A DNA stretch of 64,000 nucleotides, taken from Lachnospiraceae bacterium (GTDB taxonomy: Bacteria > Bacillota > Clostridia > Lachnospirales > Lachnospiraceae). The DNA is taken from assembly GCA_015056915.1 (NCBI GenBank), contig SVFK01000002.1:124001-188000 (forward strand), given 5' to 3'. Positions 36,288-46,514 of the stretch are shown in pieces (position 1 is the stretch's first letter; each line of letters begins with the position of its first letter). The position numbers and the translations under genes are program-made. The notes under the pieces are model-generated. The model was not told the DNA's origin. It was given only the letters and a program-made list of their open reading frames with translations, and searched no databases.

Positions 36288-37892
36288 ATGAATCAGGTAG
36301 AGGTTAAAAGACAGCAGATACAATTATGCTCCTATGTACTGGGATTTATCAGTATCTGGATTCTTGGAAAAAGTGTTGGAGATAACGGAATCGCTTATTT
36401 GGCGATGGCATTGCAGGGTTTTTATATCTTGTGGTGTATTACGGGTAAGTATGTTGCAGAGTCCCTTGGAAGAATGCTGCGGAGCAAAAGCATTCGCGGG
36501 CAATATAAAAATGGTGCTAAAATGCGCAGAAATATTATGCTACAGCAGTGTGTCTGTGGGTTTTTAGGAAGTATTGTTTTTCTGGCATGCACAGGCTTGT
36601 TGTCAGAACGGCTGTTTCGTATGCCGTATAGTAGGTTTTTAATGCTGTTGCTGGCGCCGGTTATTTTTATTAAAACGGTCAGTGCAGTATTGACGGGCTA
36701 CTTTCAGGGAAATGGTTCCGAGCTTCCGACGGCAGTATCTGCTATTTTACGTCAGATTCTGTTTTTGGGATTTGCTATATTGTTTGGAAATATGCTTAAG
36801 GAATATGGTCAAAAGGTCAGTGCGCTACTCAAGCAGGATGCGTTTACTTCCATGTATGGTGGAGTGGGTATTGTGTTGGCAATTCTTTTGACAGAATTAT
36901 TGCTTACCTTGTTCCTATTTCTGGTTTATAAGGGAACAAATCGCGCCCCAAAAGCAAACAATGAGCGGGAGGGAATGAAGACAACCGATTCCTTTGCCGG
37001 ACATGTGAGATTGTTATATCGAAATATGGGTTCCAAAATACTTTTAGGTTTATTGGAAAGTCTGCCGCTCTGGATGGGGCTGATATTCTTTCAAAAGAGT
37101 GTGACCGATAATATTGCTTCGGCTGATGCCTATGGAGTTTATTTTGGGAAATATCTGATGTTTTGCGGCTTGGCGTTTGTTTTAAATGCGATTTGTATCA
37201 CAGCAGTAAATGCAAAGGTGTCGGTCAGTGTTCGAAAGGATGAGATGCGTTATGCAAAAGGTATTTTCCAAAGCGGCATGCGTATTGTGATGATTCACTC
37301 ATTGTTTTGGACGGTGTTTACTGCTATTATGGCAAAACAGCTTGCCGGGATTTTTGAAGGAAGTCAGGCAGGACTGGAAGCGATGTTTTCTTTTGGTTCT
37401 GTGTTGATAGTATTAGTATCATTGGCATTCTTCTTTTCCAGATTATTAATGCAGCTTGGCATGGATTTCTTGGTTTGTGCCTGCGCCGCTGTGGGGGATG
37501 TTGTTTTTGTGATTGCTGCGGTTTTGATGCTGAATGTGGGTGCATTAGGCATTATGGCTCTTGTTTATGCCGGAATTCTTGGCATGGGTATTTATGTGGC
37601 ATCCACAGGTTGGCTGGCATGCATGCAGCTCAGAACCGGGATAGATGGACTGAGAACACTGGCGATTCCTGCGGGTTGCGCTTGCCTGATGGGACTGTTG
37701 TGCCTTCTTCTGGGTAAAATATTTACTCCGCATCTGGGTAATGTAGTTACTGTAGTGGTCTGTCTGATACTGGGAGGTCTGCTTTACTGGATACTGTTAT
37801 TGCTGCTTCGTTGTTTCCGTGAGCAGGAGCTTGAAGTGATACCGGGCGGTAAAATTATATGGAAATTGGGACAGTTTTTACATTTTTTGTAG
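36288..37892 (+). CDS. MATE/MOP-superfamily flippase (SpoVB/MurJ-like)
   Basis: A 534-residue polytopic protein with about 12-14 hydrophobic segments across its whole length. The pattern of paired helices and the central break near residue 225 (a charged loop with GTNRAPKANNEREGMK) fit the polysaccharide/lipid-II flippase superfamily. Position just after ybeY and next to sporulation genes suggests a SpoVB-type role in spore cortex or wall synthesis, but the N-terminus is divergent and the substrate is not fixed. GAGGA precedes the ATG. Confidence 0.78.
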   Translation: MNQVEVKRQQIQLCSYVLGFISIWILGKSVGDNGIAYLAMALQGFYILWCITGKYVAESLGRMLRSKSIRGQYKNGAKMRRNIMLQQCVCGFLGSIVFLACTGLLSERLFRMPYSRFLMLLLAPVIFIKTVSAVLTGYFQGNGSELPTAVSAILRQILFLGFAILFGNMLKEYGQKVSALLKQDAFTSMYGGVGIVLAILLTELLLTLFLFLVYKGTNRAPKANNEREGMKTTDSFAGHVRLLYRNMGSKILLGLLESLPLWMGLIFFQKSVTDNIASADAYGVYFGKYLMFCGLAFVLNAICITAVNAKVSVSVRKDEMRYAKGIFQSGMRIVMIHSLFWTVFTAIMAKQLAGIFEGSQAGLEAMFSFGSVLIVLVSLAFFFSRLLMQLGMDFLVCACAAVGDVVFVIAAVLMLNVGALGIMALVYAGILGMGIYVASTGWLACMQLRTGIDGLRTLAIPAGCACLMGLLCLLLGKIFTPHLGNVVTVVVCLILGGLLYWILLLLLRCFREQELEVIPGGKIIWKLGQFLHFL

Positions 37893-37959
37893 TATAAATT
37901 TCATAAAAATAGCTGATACTGAGAGCAAATCTATAAATTCCGTATAAACGCGAGGAAAT

Positions 37960-38700
37960 ATGAAAATTGTAAAAGGTATCAGTTTATTTTTTATTTATCC
38001 CCTTATTATGTTTGGAATAGGCTTCTATGCAGGAGTGGAATGCATGCATTTCTTTTATCCGGGGGATGTGACACAGAACATTGAAGAACTTCCGGAAGAG
38101 AATTGGCCGGAGCAAATAGTGGACAAGCTGGAGAATGAAGCTACCCGGGATGGGCAGGGAATCGAAGGAATGGAAGAGGGTGCAACAGACTTAAAAGCTG
38201 AAATGGAGGAGTCTGCACTTTTTGAAATGGAGTTGGCAGATGTATCTGCATCCGATGAAACTTTAACAGTAGATACGAAGTATGTTCTGGAGGAAACAGA
38301 TATTGTGAATCAGTCTGTGGTAGAAACCGTTTGGAAGCTGCCGGCCGAATATATTGGTATGGATCGTGAACAGTTTCTGATTGCAATGGAGGAATTTGAA
38401 ATGTATCCGCCACTTTCGGAATTGGAGAGAGGCTTTGTGAGTCTTGAGGTGTTATCCTTTTCCAAAGAACGAGTTGTGGTGCAGATGAATTATCAGTATG
38501 TTCAGCCCAGCAACAGCTTCTATCTGGCGGTGTATGATAATGAAGTGGTAGTTTATCTGGAGGATATGGAGACAATATATATTTATACCGGTATTATGCT
38601 TGAGGAATTACCGGAGGATATACAGAGTGAGATTATTCAGATGCTTTGGGTGGAGGATGAAGAGTCGCTATATCATTTCTTGGAAAATTACTCCAGCTAA
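37960..38700 (+). CDS. BofC-like secreted or membrane-anchored protein
   Basis: A 246-residue protein with one N-terminal membrane anchor (about 7-27) and an acidic linker (about 40-100). The C-terminal 80 residues (QFLIAMEEFEMYPP, then FYLAVYDNEVVVYLE and TGIMLEELPEDIQSEI) resemble the BofC C-terminal domain, which in Bacillus controls SpoIVB signalling from forespore to mother cell. The resemblance is judged by eye and is moderate. Location after the flippase gene in a sporulation-rich stretch supports it. Confidence 0.6.
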   Translation: MKIVKGISLFFIYPLIMFGIGFYAGVECMHFFYPGDVTQNIEELPEENWPEQIVDKLENEATRDGQGIEGMEEGATDLKAEMEESALFEMELADVSASDETLTVDTKYVLEETDIVNQSVVETVWKLPAEYIGMDREQFLIAMEEFEMYPPLSELERGFVSLEVLSFSKERVVVQMNYQYVQPSNSFYLAVYDNEVVVYLEDMETIYIYTGIMLEELPEDIQSEIIQMLWVEDEESLYHFLENYSS

Positions 38701-38771
38701 GCTGATGCAAATGTAACCTACAAGAGATGCGAGGCTTTGGTTTTGAAAAGTACAGATAGGGAGCGTGCAGT

Positions 38772-40013
38772 ATGAAGAGAAAAACACTGGGAATAATCGG
38801 AGGTGGCGCTGCCGGTATGGTGGCAGCAATAACTGCGGCAAGACAAGGCGCAGATGTAACCATTCTGGAACGAAATGACCGGGTGGGCAAGAAAATATTA
38901 ATAACTGGAAACGGCAAATGTAATTTGGGCAATTATCAGCTTTCTGCGCAACAGTATTACGGAAGCAGTCAGGAATGGCTGGAGAGTGCCCTGGATCGAT
39001 TTGGAACACAGGATGCAATTGCCTTTTTTCAGGGACTCGGACTTTTAATAAAGGAAAAGAACGGTTATCTGTATCCGGCAGGCGAGCAGGCGGCGCTTGT
39101 ACTTGATGTCCTTCGTTTTGAAATGCAGGCATTAGGCATCAAGGTGCTTGGCGAATGCAAAATCAATCATATAGAGAAGAAGCATGATACCGGGAAAATT
39201 ATGGTGAGTGATGGTAGCATCAGCTATGAGTTTGATGCGGTGATTCTTGCCTGTGGCAGTAAAGCGGCACCTAAGACCGGTTCAGATGGCAGTGGTTACA
39301 AGCTTGCCAAAAAGCTGGGACATCACATTATACCTACCGTACCCGCATTGGTACAGCTAAGATGTCGTGAGGATTATCTGAAGGCTGTGGCAGGTGTACG
39401 TGCTGACGGAATGGTACAGATATATCATGAAGGAGAATGTGTGGCATGTGAGCGAGGTGAAATACAGTTTACGGAATACGGCATTTCCGGTATTCCTGTT
39501 TTTCAAATCAGTCGTATTGCCAATTACATATTGCGGGAATCAAAGGAAGTAAGAGTGATAATCAACCTGCTTCCGGATTATTCGGAGGAGGGCTATGAGG
39601 GCTTGCGTGCAGGACGCTCACTTCTTCAGAATGATAGAACGGTAGAGGAATTTTTCACAGGTATGCTTAACAAAAAGCTGATGCAGCTTTTTATTAAAAT
39701 GGCGGGATTAAAGGGAAATATTCCCATAGAACAGGCGGATGCAGAAGCCATAAATCATGTTTATGAGCTGTGCAGATGCTGGGAGCTTCATGTGACAGGC
39801 AGTAATCCCTATGAGAATGCGCAGGTCTGCGCAGGTGGTGTTGATACCGGAGAAATCACATCCAATATGGAATCAAAGCTTGTATCGGGCGTGTATTTTG
39901 CGGGAGAAATTATGGATGTGGACGGTAAATGTGGGGGTTACAATCTGCAGTGGGCATGGTGTAGCGGCGCCATAGCGGGAAATGCGGCAGGCGCAATAAG
40001 CAGGCAGGAGTAA
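38772..40013 (+). CDS. HI0933/YhiN-family flavoprotein
   Basis: A 413-residue FAD-binding protein. The N-terminal GIIGGGAAGMVAAITAARQG (7-26) is the dinucleotide loop, RVGKKILITGNGKCNLGN (about 37-54) is the family signature, and the C-terminal CAGGVDTGEI and GGYNLQWAWCSGAIAG close the FAD site. The reaction is not established for bacterial members, though some are annotated as aminoacetone oxidases. AGGGAG stands 8 bases ahead of the ATG. Only 12 bases separate it from a second flavoprotein gene. Confidence 0.9.
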   Translation: MKRKTLGIIGGGAAGMVAAITAARQGADVTILERNDRVGKKILITGNGKCNLGNYQLSAQQYYGSSQEWLESALDRFGTQDAIAFFQGLGLLIKEKNGYLYPAGEQAALVLDVLRFEMQALGIKVLGECKINHIEKKHDTGKIMVSDGSISYEFDAVILACGSKAAPKTGSDGSGYKLAKKLGHHIIPTVPALVQLRCREDYLKAVAGVRADGMVQIYHEGECVACERGEIQFTEYGISGIPVFQISRIANYILRESKEVRVIINLLPDYSEEGYEGLRAGRSLLQNDRTVEEFFTGMLNKKLMQLFIKMAGLKGNIPIEQADAEAINHVYELCRCWELHVTGSNPYENAQVCAGGVDTGEITSNMESKLVSGVYFAGEIMDVDGKCGGYNLQWAWCSGAIAGNAAGAISRQE

Positions 40014-40025
40014 TAGAAGACTACT

Positions 40026-41669
40026 ATGATACGAATTAATCAGGTGAAAGTAAGAGCAGGACATACCAAGGAGCAGCTTCTTAAGAAAGCGGCAGAGCTT
40101 CTGCAGGTATCTGTTCGGGAAATTAAAGAATTCCATATTGTCAGACAGTCCATTGATGCAAGAAGGAAGCCGGAGATATTTTATAGTTATGTACTGGATG
40201 TACAGGTACAAAATGAGGACAAGGTACTTCGTTCCCTGAAAAAGAAAAGGAATGTCGATCAAATCAGTAAAATAGAGCCGGTACAATATCAGTTTCCTGA
40301 GAGTGGAAACCGGAAATTGAAATCTCCGATTGTGATTGTAGGGATGGGACCGGCAGGCTTGTTTTGTGGATATTATCTGGCTTTACACGGATATCGTCCC
40401 ATTATACTGGAGCGGGGAGAGGATGTGGACAGCCGCAAGAAAAGCGTAGAAGCATTCTGGAACGGGGGTAAGCTTCTACCCAACTCTAATGTACAGTTTG
40501 GTGAGGGCGGTGCAGGAACCTTTTCTGATGGGAAGCTTAACACGTTGGTAAAGGATAAATCAGGAAGAAATAAAGAGGTGCTAAATACCTTTATTCGATT
40601 TGGGGCAAAGGAGTCCATTTTGTATGAGGCAAAACCACATATTGGAACGGATGTGTTAAGTCAGATTGTTAAGCGCATGCGAGAGGAGATTATCCGTTTG
40701 GGCGGACAGGTGCGCTTTGGAAGTCAGGTGACGGATATCGAGGTGAGCGATAACCGCATTGAAGGGGTGATTATAAACGGCGAGGAAAGGCTTGCCTGCA
40801 GTCAATTGGTACTGGCTATCGGGCACAGTGCCCGGGATACCTTCTCCACGCTGTATGATAAGGGGCTACCTATGGAGGCCAAGGCCTTTGCAGTGGGATT
40901 TCGTGTAGAGCATCCCCAGAAGGATATTAATAGAAGTCAGTACGGAACAGAGGAACCGGGCAGTCTTGGAGCAGCACCCTATAAGGTGACTGCGAAAACA
41001 CAATCCGGCAGGGGCGTGTATTCCTTCTGTATGTGTCCGGGAGGCTATGTGGTCAATGCATCCTCCGAGGAAGGTAGATTGGCAGTAAATGGTATGAGCT
41101 ACAGTGGACGAGATGGTAGCAATGCCAACAGTGCCATTATTGTTGCTGTAACACCTGAGGATTTTGGCTCCAAGCATCCTCTTTCCGGCATTGCCTTCCA
41201 ACGTACCTTGGAGGAAAGGACATATAACCTGGCATCAGGAAAAATCCCGGTGCAGAGGTATGGTGAATTTAAGGAGCGTGTGGAAGCACGTGACGGGATG
41301 CCGGAGCAATTAAGGAAGGTATCACCCTCCGAACAGAGTTTGGAGCCGCAATGCAAGGGACTTTATGCATGGTCGGATTTGACAGGTATTTTGCCGAAGG
41401 AGTGCAATGAGGCGTTTGTGGAGGGAATGGAGTGCTTTGGCAGGCAGATTGCCGGCTTTAATTCACCGGAGGCTATTATGTCGGGTGTGGAAAGTCGTAC
41501 CTCATCGCCGGTTCGCATCATTCGGGATGAGGCGCTACAGTCCGTTATCAGGGGTGTATATCCCTGTGGAGAGGGTGCCGGCTATGCAGGCGGTATCACC
41601 TCTGCCGCAATGGATGGCCTGCGGGTTGCGGAAGTAATTGCAGCAGCGTATGCGCCTGTTTTAGAGTGA
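40026..41669 (+). CDS. Uncharacterised FAD-dependent dehydrogenase (COG2509 type)
   Basis: A 547-residue flavoprotein with an extra N-terminal domain of about 95 residues (IRINQVKVRAGHTKEQLLKK start) before the FAD loop VIVGMGPAGLFCGYYLA (about 101-117). FGEGGAGTFSDGKLNT (about 159-174) and the C-terminal PCGEGAGYAGGITSAAMDGL are signatures of a family widespread in Clostridia and other bacteria with unknown substrate. It probably forms a unit with the preceding flavoprotein. Confidence 0.9.
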   Translation: MIRINQVKVRAGHTKEQLLKKAAELLQVSVREIKEFHIVRQSIDARRKPEIFYSYVLDVQVQNEDKVLRSLKKKRNVDQISKIEPVQYQFPESGNRKLKSPIVIVGMGPAGLFCGYYLALHGYRPIILERGEDVDSRKKSVEAFWNGGKLLPNSNVQFGEGGAGTFSDGKLNTLVKDKSGRNKEVLNTFIRFGAKESILYEAKPHIGTDVLSQIVKRMREEIIRLGGQVRFGSQVTDIEVSDNRIEGVIINGEERLACSQLVLAIGHSARDTFSTLYDKGLPMEAKAFAVGFRVEHPQKDINRSQYGTEEPGSLGAAPYKVTAKTQSGRGVYSFCMCPGGYVVNASSEEGRLAVNGMSYSGRDGSNANSAIIVAVTPEDFGSKHPLSGIAFQRTLEERTYNLASGKIPVQRYGEFKERVEARDGMPEQLRKVSPSEQSLEPQCKGLYAWSDLTGILPKECNEAFVEGMECFGRQIAGFNSPEAIMSGVESRTSSPVRIIRDEALQSVIRGVYPCGEGAGYAGGITSAAMDGLRVAEVIAAAYAPVLE

Positions 41670-41709
41670 ACAATGGATTTATCGCATTGATTTTTCATGT
41701 CATGTCTCA

Positions 41710-41738
41710 TTGACGTAACAGAGAAAATACAGTAGAAT
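41710..41738 (+). promoter_or_regulatory. Promoter of the proB cluster
   Basis: TTGACG (41710-41715), 17-base spacer, TAGAAT (41733-41738), about 60 bases before proB. Confidence 0.7.
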
Positions 41739-41800
41739 AGAGTCTGTTAAATATTCGGCACATATAGCCAAACAGAAGGGAAAGGACATGCACAAGGTGC

Positions 41801-42682
41801 ATGGTATGTAGTGTGAGCAATTTACGTGAGTTAATTAAGGATAAAAAAAGGATAGTAGTAAAGATTGGTTCCTCCTCTCTGCAGCATGCAGAAACAGGGG
41901 ATATGGATTATATTCGATTGGAAAAGCTGGTGCGGGAGCTGTGTGACATTCGCAATCAAGGCAAAGAAGTGGTGCTTGTGACCTCCGGTGCCATCGCAGC
42001 AGGCAGGAAGGCTGTTAATTTGAAGGATTTTCCGACTCGTACGCAGGCGGAGGCTATGGCTGTGAAACAGGCCTGCTCAGCTATTGGTCAGGCGAGACTT
42101 ATGATGACTTATCAGAAGCTTTTTGCAGAATACAATCAGGTCGCAGCACAGATTCTGATGACTAAGAATACTATTGTGGACAATTTGAATCGATATAATG
42201 CGCATAATACCTTTTCGCAGCTTCTTGCCATGGGTGTTATTCCTATTGTCAATGAAAATGATACCGTAGCGACCTACGAAATCGAAATTGGTGACAATGA
42301 CACCCTTTCTGCGATAGTAGCAGCATTGATTGATGCGGATTTACTGATTTTGTTATCTGATATAGACGGACTGTATACTGATGACCCCAGACAAAATCCT
42401 GATGCCCGGTTTATTGAGCAGGTGGATGAATTGACAGATGAGCTGATGGGAATGGGAAAGGCAAGCACCGGCAGTAATGTGGGAACCGGAGGTATGAACA
42501 CGAAGCTGATTGCGGCAAAGATTGCCACCAGCTCCGATGTGGACATGGTTATTGCCAACAGTAAGGATATCGGTGTATTACATAGAATTCTGGCAGGTAA
42601 AAATGAAGGAACGCTTTTTGTGGCACACAGGGATGAAAATTTTGATTTGCCGGAATTTGTGGAGAATCTGCATAAGGATTAG
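41801..42682 (+). CDS. proB: Glutamate 5-kinase
   Basis: Phosphorylates glutamate for proline synthesis. The 293-residue protein has the amino-acid kinase fold (VVKIGSSSL at 20-28, VTSGAIAAG, NENDTVA, and GTGGMNTKL in the ATP region). It stops after the kinase domain, without the PUA domain found in E. coli. The start is either the ATG at 41801 or the GTG at 41813 (MSNLREL). proA follows after two other genes. Confidence 0.95.
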   Translation: MVCSVSNLRELIKDKKRIVVKIGSSSLQHAETGDMDYIRLEKLVRELCDIRNQGKEVVLVTSGAIAAGRKAVNLKDFPTRTQAEAMAVKQACSAIGQARLMMTYQKLFAEYNQVAAQILMTKNTIVDNLNRYNAHNTFSQLLAMGVIPIVNENDTVATYEIEIGDNDTLSAIVAALIDADLLILLSDIDGLYTDDPRQNPDARFIEQVDELTDELMGMGKASTGSNVGTGGMNTKLIAAKIATSSDVDMVIANSKDIGVLHRILAGKNEGTLFVAHRDENFDLPEFVENLHKD

Positions 42683-42767
42683 GATAAGTCAGACTGGCTG
42701 ATAGATAGGTATGCTGATAAGGATGATGACTACACGAGTAGCAGATTCGGAAGGGTTGGTAATTATC

Positions 42768-42986
42768 ATGAATATGGATGAAAGAATTAAGCGGATTAAT
42801 GAGTTGTATCATAAATCACAAAAGGAAGGGTTGACTGAGGAAGAGAAAGAGGAACAGGCTCGTCTTCGTGCAGAATATGTGGCAAGCGTGCGTGCTAATT
42901 TAAAGGCTCAGTTGGACAATGTTACGGTAGAGAGACCAGACGGTACTATTGAGTCCTTGGCAGAGGCGGCAAAGAAGAATCAATAA
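42768..42986 (+). CDS. DUF896 (YnzC-like) small protein
   Basis: A 72-residue helical protein: ERIKRINELYHKSQKEGLT, EEEKEEQARLRAEYVASVRANLKAQLDNV (split) and the end DGTIESLAEAAKKNQ are diagnostic of DUF896. The Bacillus relatives are small cytosolic proteins of unclear role. The start at 42768 (MNMDERI) matches the family length; a frame back to 42711 is not conserved. Confidence 0.92.
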   Translation: MNMDERIKRINELYHKSQKEGLTEEEKEEQARLRAEYVASVRANLKAQLDNVTVERPDGTIESLAEAAKKNQ

Positions 42987-43019
42987 GGAAGAATAAATAA
43001 ATTTAGAATAGAGAGTAAT

Positions 43020-43601
43020 ATGACGGAAGTAAAAAAGCAGCAATTACTTGATAAAAAAGTGCTTCGCAGACAGATTCTTGCTGCGCGGGATGCCCTGAGT
43101 GAAGAAGAACGCAAGCGCGCAGCACTGTTTCTTACAGAGCGTATTTGCGGACACCAGTGGTTTTATATGGCAGATACTGTTTTGACCTTTGTAAGCTATG
43201 GAAGCGAAATAGATACCACTGATATTTTGCGAGAGGCATTGGCAAAAGGAAAGAAGGTATATGCACCAAAGGTGACAGGTCAGGACATGGTGTTTTACCG
43301 GATTTGTTCCGAGAAGGATTTGGTTTTAGGATATAAAGGTATCCGGGAACCGGTGGGAGACACGGAACCCTTTCTATATGACCCGACAGCAACAGACAGA
43401 GTGCTTATGCTGATGCCGGGAGCTGTGTTTGACTTACAGAAGAATCGTATCGGTTACGGCAAGGGCTTTTATGACCGCTATCTGGCAGACAAAGAGGAAT
43501 TGCGGTTGAAAACCATAGCTGTGGGATTTCAATGCCAAATGGTGGAGGAGCTTCCCGCCAATGATTGGGACATTAAGCCGTATCAGGTAATATGTGTTTA
43601 G
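43020..43601 (+). CDS. 5-formyltetrahydrofolate cyclo-ligase
   Basis: ATP-dependent conversion of 5-formyl-THF to 5,10-methenyl-THF, salvaging the folate pool. The 193-residue protein has RRQILAARDALS near the N-terminus (substrate lysine/arginine region) and the P-loop-like RIGYGKGFYDRYL (about 142-154). It lies between the DUF896 gene and proA; the proline genes and this folate gene seem to share a transcript. Functionally it pairs with fhs at 19.2 kb. Confidence 0.93.
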   Translation: MTEVKKQQLLDKKVLRRQILAARDALSEEERKRAALFLTERICGHQWFYMADTVLTFVSYGSEIDTTDILREALAKGKKVYAPKVTGQDMVFYRICSEKDLVLGYKGIREPVGDTEPFLYDPTATDRVLMLMPGAVFDLQKNRIGYGKGFYDRYLADKEELRLKTIAVGFQCQMVEELPANDWDIKPYQVICV

Positions 43602-43646
43602 TAAGACAGCGCAAAGGCTTTGCTTCGTGCGCGGAAATGAGGGAAT

Positions 43647-44894
43647 ATGACAAATTTACAGGAAATGGGACAAAAGGCAGTAGCCGCTAAATATGTGTTG
43701 CAGAGAGCAACTACCAAGGAAAAGGATCAGGCCTTGTTAACAGCAGCTGAATATTTGTGCAAGGAGCAGGCTGTGATTCTTGCAGCCAATGCAGAGGATA
43801 TTGCCAATGGCGAGAAAGCCGGTATGCATCCCGGTATGCTGGATCGTCTTCGCCTGACACCGGAGCGTATCCAAGCAATGGCAGAGGGCTTACAGCAGAT
43901 TGCAGAGCTTCCCGATTGTATCGGTGAGGTGATGGAGCAGTTTGAGCGCCCTAATGGTCTGAAAATTGAAAAGCGCAGAGTACCCATGGGTGTGATTGGT
44001 ATTATTTACGAATCTCGTCCCAATGTGACGGCAGATGCCTTCGGACTTTGCTTTAAGACGGGAAATGCAGTGATTTTAAAGGGCGGCAGCGATGCCATTC
44101 ATTCCAATATTGCCATTGTTAAGGTGCTTCGTGCTGCTTTGGCTAAGTGTGGTATTGTGGAAGATGCCCTGCAGCTGATTGAAGATACGGACAGAAGCGT
44201 AACTGCAGAATTTATGAAGCTGAATGAATATGTGGATGTTCTGATTCCCAGAGGCGGAGCAGGACTGATTCGCAGTGTAGTGGAGAATAGTACCATTCCG
44301 GTTATTGAAACCGGTACAGGTAACTGTCATGTGTATGTGGATAAGAATGCAGATATAGAAATGGCAGTGCAGATTGTTTTTAATGCAAAAACACAGCGCA
44401 TCGGCGTATGTAATGCATGTGAATCTCTGGTGGTGCATCAGGATATCATCAATACCTTTTTGCCTGCTTTGGCGGAGGCACTTGCACCAAAGAACGTAGA
44501 ATTGCGTGGGGATGAAGCCGTGTGTAAGGTACTGGATAACTGCATCGCTGCCACAGAAGAGGATTATGGGAAAGAATATCTGGATTATATTCTGTCCCTG
44601 AAGACGGTGACAAGTGTAGAGGAGGCAATTGCCCATATCAATAAATACAATACCAAGCATTCAGAGTGTATTGTGACAGAGAATGCGCAAACGGCAGAAC
44701 AGTTTTTGAATGAGGTGGATGCGGCATGTGTATATTGGAATGCATCCACACGTTTTACAGATGGTTTTGAATTTGGTTTTGGTGCAGAAATCGGTATCAG
44801 TACCCAGAAGCTTCATGCGAGAGGTCCCATGGGTCTGAAGGAGCTTACCTCATATAAATATACAATTTGCGGTAAGGGACAGATTCGCGGATAG
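43647..44894 (+). CDS. proA: Glutamate-5-semialdehyde dehydrogenase (gamma-glutamyl phosphate reductase)
   Basis: NADPH-dependent second step of proline synthesis. The 415-residue protein belongs to the aldehyde-dehydrogenase superfamily, with [26 protein letters not shown] (about 119-144, split), PRGGAGLI, and the catalytic cysteine in [11 protein letters not shown] (about 252-262). It completes the proB pathway from 41.8 kb. Confidence 0.96.
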   Translation: MTNLQEMGQKAVAAKYVLQRATTKEKDQALLTAAEYLCKEQAVILAANAEDIANGEKAGMHPGMLDRLRLTPERIQAMAEGLQQIAELPDCIGEVMEQFERPNGLKIEKRRVPMGVIGIIYESRPNVTADAFGLCFKTGNAVILKGGSDAIHSNIAIVKVLRAALAKCGIVEDALQLIEDTDRSVTAEFMKLNEYVDVLIPRGGAGLIRSVVENSTIPVIETGTGNCHVYVDKNADIEMAVQIVFNAKTQRIGVCNACESLVVHQDIINTFLPALAEALAPKNVELRGDEAVCKVLDNCIAATEEDYGKEYLDYILSLKTVTSVEEAIAHINKYNTKHSECIVTENAQTAEQFLNEVDAACVYWNASTRFTDGFEFGFGAEIGISTQKLHARGPMGLKELTSYKYTICGKGQIRG

Positions 44895-44973
44895 ATAAAA
44901 AAGCGGCAGGCATATACTTAATGCCTGCGGATTTGATAAAAATGTACAGCAGAAGAAAGGTAAGGAGATTCTT

Positions 44974-46470
44974 ATGAGTAATATGAGAGGAATTGACACT
45001 CCTGTCAGACAACGTAGGAGATTGGTTTTTAAGGAAGTGGCCAATCTGGCGTATCATTCAACTAATTTAAAGGATGATATGGAGGCTCTGCCTTATAAAA
45101 TTGTGGATTATGATGAGTCCGAATATTGGGAAAGTGTATATCGTGATCGTGCTATTATCCGTGAACGAATCCGTCTGGCCATGGGTATGAGCTTAAGACC
45201 TGAGAATCGTGAGCGCCCCGGACATTTGACCGCAGGTCTGGAGGAGAGTAATATTGATGAGAAATATTATGAACCGCCATTGATGCAGGTAATTCCTTCG
45301 GCATGTAATGCCTGTCCGGAGAATTTGTATACCGTAACAGATTCCTGTATGGGATGTCTGGCACATCCCTGTCAAAGTGTTTGCCCGAAGGGTGCTATTT
45401 CCATGGTAAACGGCAAATCCGTAATTGATCAGGAGAAGTGTATCAAATGTGGCAAATGTAAAGCAATATGTCCTTATGATGCGATTTGTCACAAGGAAAG
45501 ACCTTGTAAGACAGCTTGTGGTATTGGGGCTATTAAGTCCGATCGTGTAGGTCGTGCGGTGATTGATAATGATCTGTGCGTGTCCTGTGGTCAGTGTATG
45601 GTAAGCTGTCCCTTTGGTGCTATTGCCGATAAGTCACAGATTTTCCAGTTGATTCGTGCTATGCAGTCAGGACGTGAGATTATTGCCCAGGTTGCGCCGG
45701 CCTTTGTAGGACAATTTGGTCCCAATGTGACCCCTGACATGTTTAAGACAGCATTGAAGGAATTGGGCTTTGCAGATGTATATGAAACTGCAATCGGTGC
45801 CGATATGGGCTGTATGGCAGAGGCGGAGCATTATGTAAAGGAGGTTGCCACCGGTAATCAGGCGTTTGCCTTGACCTCATGTTGTCCTTCCTGGTCTGTA
45901 ATGGCCAAGAATCTGTTCCCTGAAACCATTGATAAGATTAGTAACGAATTGACACCGATGGTAGCAACAGCTCGTATCATTAAAAAGGAACATCCTAATG
46001 CATCGGTAGTATTTATTGGTCCCTGTGCATCTAAGAAGCTGGAGGCAAGCCGTAGAACAGTGCGTTCTGACGTGGATTTTGTTATAACCTTTGAGGAATT
46101 GACAGGAATGTTTGAAGCCAAGGGTATTTTGCTGGAAGAAATCAAAGCCATGGATGAAATGCAGGATGCCACAGCTGCCGGACGTGGTTACGGCGTAGCA
46201 GGCGGCGTTGCCCATGCTATAGAGGAATGTATTGAGAAGTACTATCCCGGCACAGAGGTTCGTATTGAACATGCAGAAAGTCTTGCAGAATGTAAAAAGG
46301 TGTTGTTATTGGCAAAGGCAGGCAAGATGAACGGCTGTCTGATAGAGGGTATGGCATGTCCCGGAGGATGTATTGCCGGAGCGGGAACAAATATTGCAAT
46401 TCCTCAGGCGATGAAGGAAGTTGCCAAATTCCAAGATGCTGCTGAGAAGAAATTACCGGATGAAGAATAG
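44974..46470 (+). CDS. Monomeric [FeFe]-hydrogenase, group B
   Basis: A 498-residue iron-sulphur enzyme. The N-terminal half carries [33 protein letters not shown] and [12 protein letters not shown] cluster sites. The C-terminal half holds the H-cluster motifs: TSCCPSW (about 306-312), GPCASKK (L2) and EGMACPGGC (L3). L2 as GPC rather than MPC, the extra cysteine sites and the overall layout fit group B hydrogenases found in Clostridia, whose physiological role is not settled; hydrogen evolution from reduced ferredoxin is the likely activity. AAGGAG stands 6 bases ahead of the ATG. Maturation genes are not in the window. Confidence 0.9.
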   Translation: MSNMRGIDTPVRQRRRLVFKEVANLAYHSTNLKDDMEALPYKIVDYDESEYWESVYRDRAIIRERIRLAMGMSLRPENRERPGHLTAGLEESNIDEKYYEPPLMQVIPSACNACPENLYTVTDSCMGCLAHPCQSVCPKGAISMVNGKSVIDQEKCIKCGKCKAICPYDAICHKERPCKTACGIGAIKSDRVGRAVIDNDLCVSCGQCMVSCPFGAIADKSQIFQLIRAMQSGREIIAQVAPAFVGQFGPNVTPDMFKTALKELGFADVYETAIGADMGCMAEAEHYVKEVATGNQAFALTSCCPSWSVMAKNLFPETIDKISNELTPMVATARIIKKEHPNASVVFIGPCASKKLEASRRTVRSDVDFVITFEELTGMFEAKGILLEEIKAMDEMQDATAAGRGYGVAGGVAHAIEECIEKYYPGTEVRIEHAESLAECKKVLLLAKAGKMNGCLIEGMACPGGCIAGAGTNIAIPQAMKEVAKFQDAAEKKLPDEE

Positions 46471-46482
46471 AATATAAAAAAT

Positions 46483-46500
46483 TGCACATTCAAATGTGCA
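46483..46500. repeat. Perfect short palindrome before gltX
   Basis: TGCACATT and AATGTGCA around a CA spacer give an 8-bp stem, 14 bases before the gltX start and just ahead of its ribosome site. No T-run follows, so it is not a normal terminator; it could affect translation or protect the message end. Confidence 0.6.
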
Positions 46501-46514
46501 GATTGGAGGAAGCT

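Noticed and set aside
46483..46500. Palindrome before gltX considered as a terminator
   Set aside because: No T-run follows the stem, and the gltX ribosome site begins directly after it.
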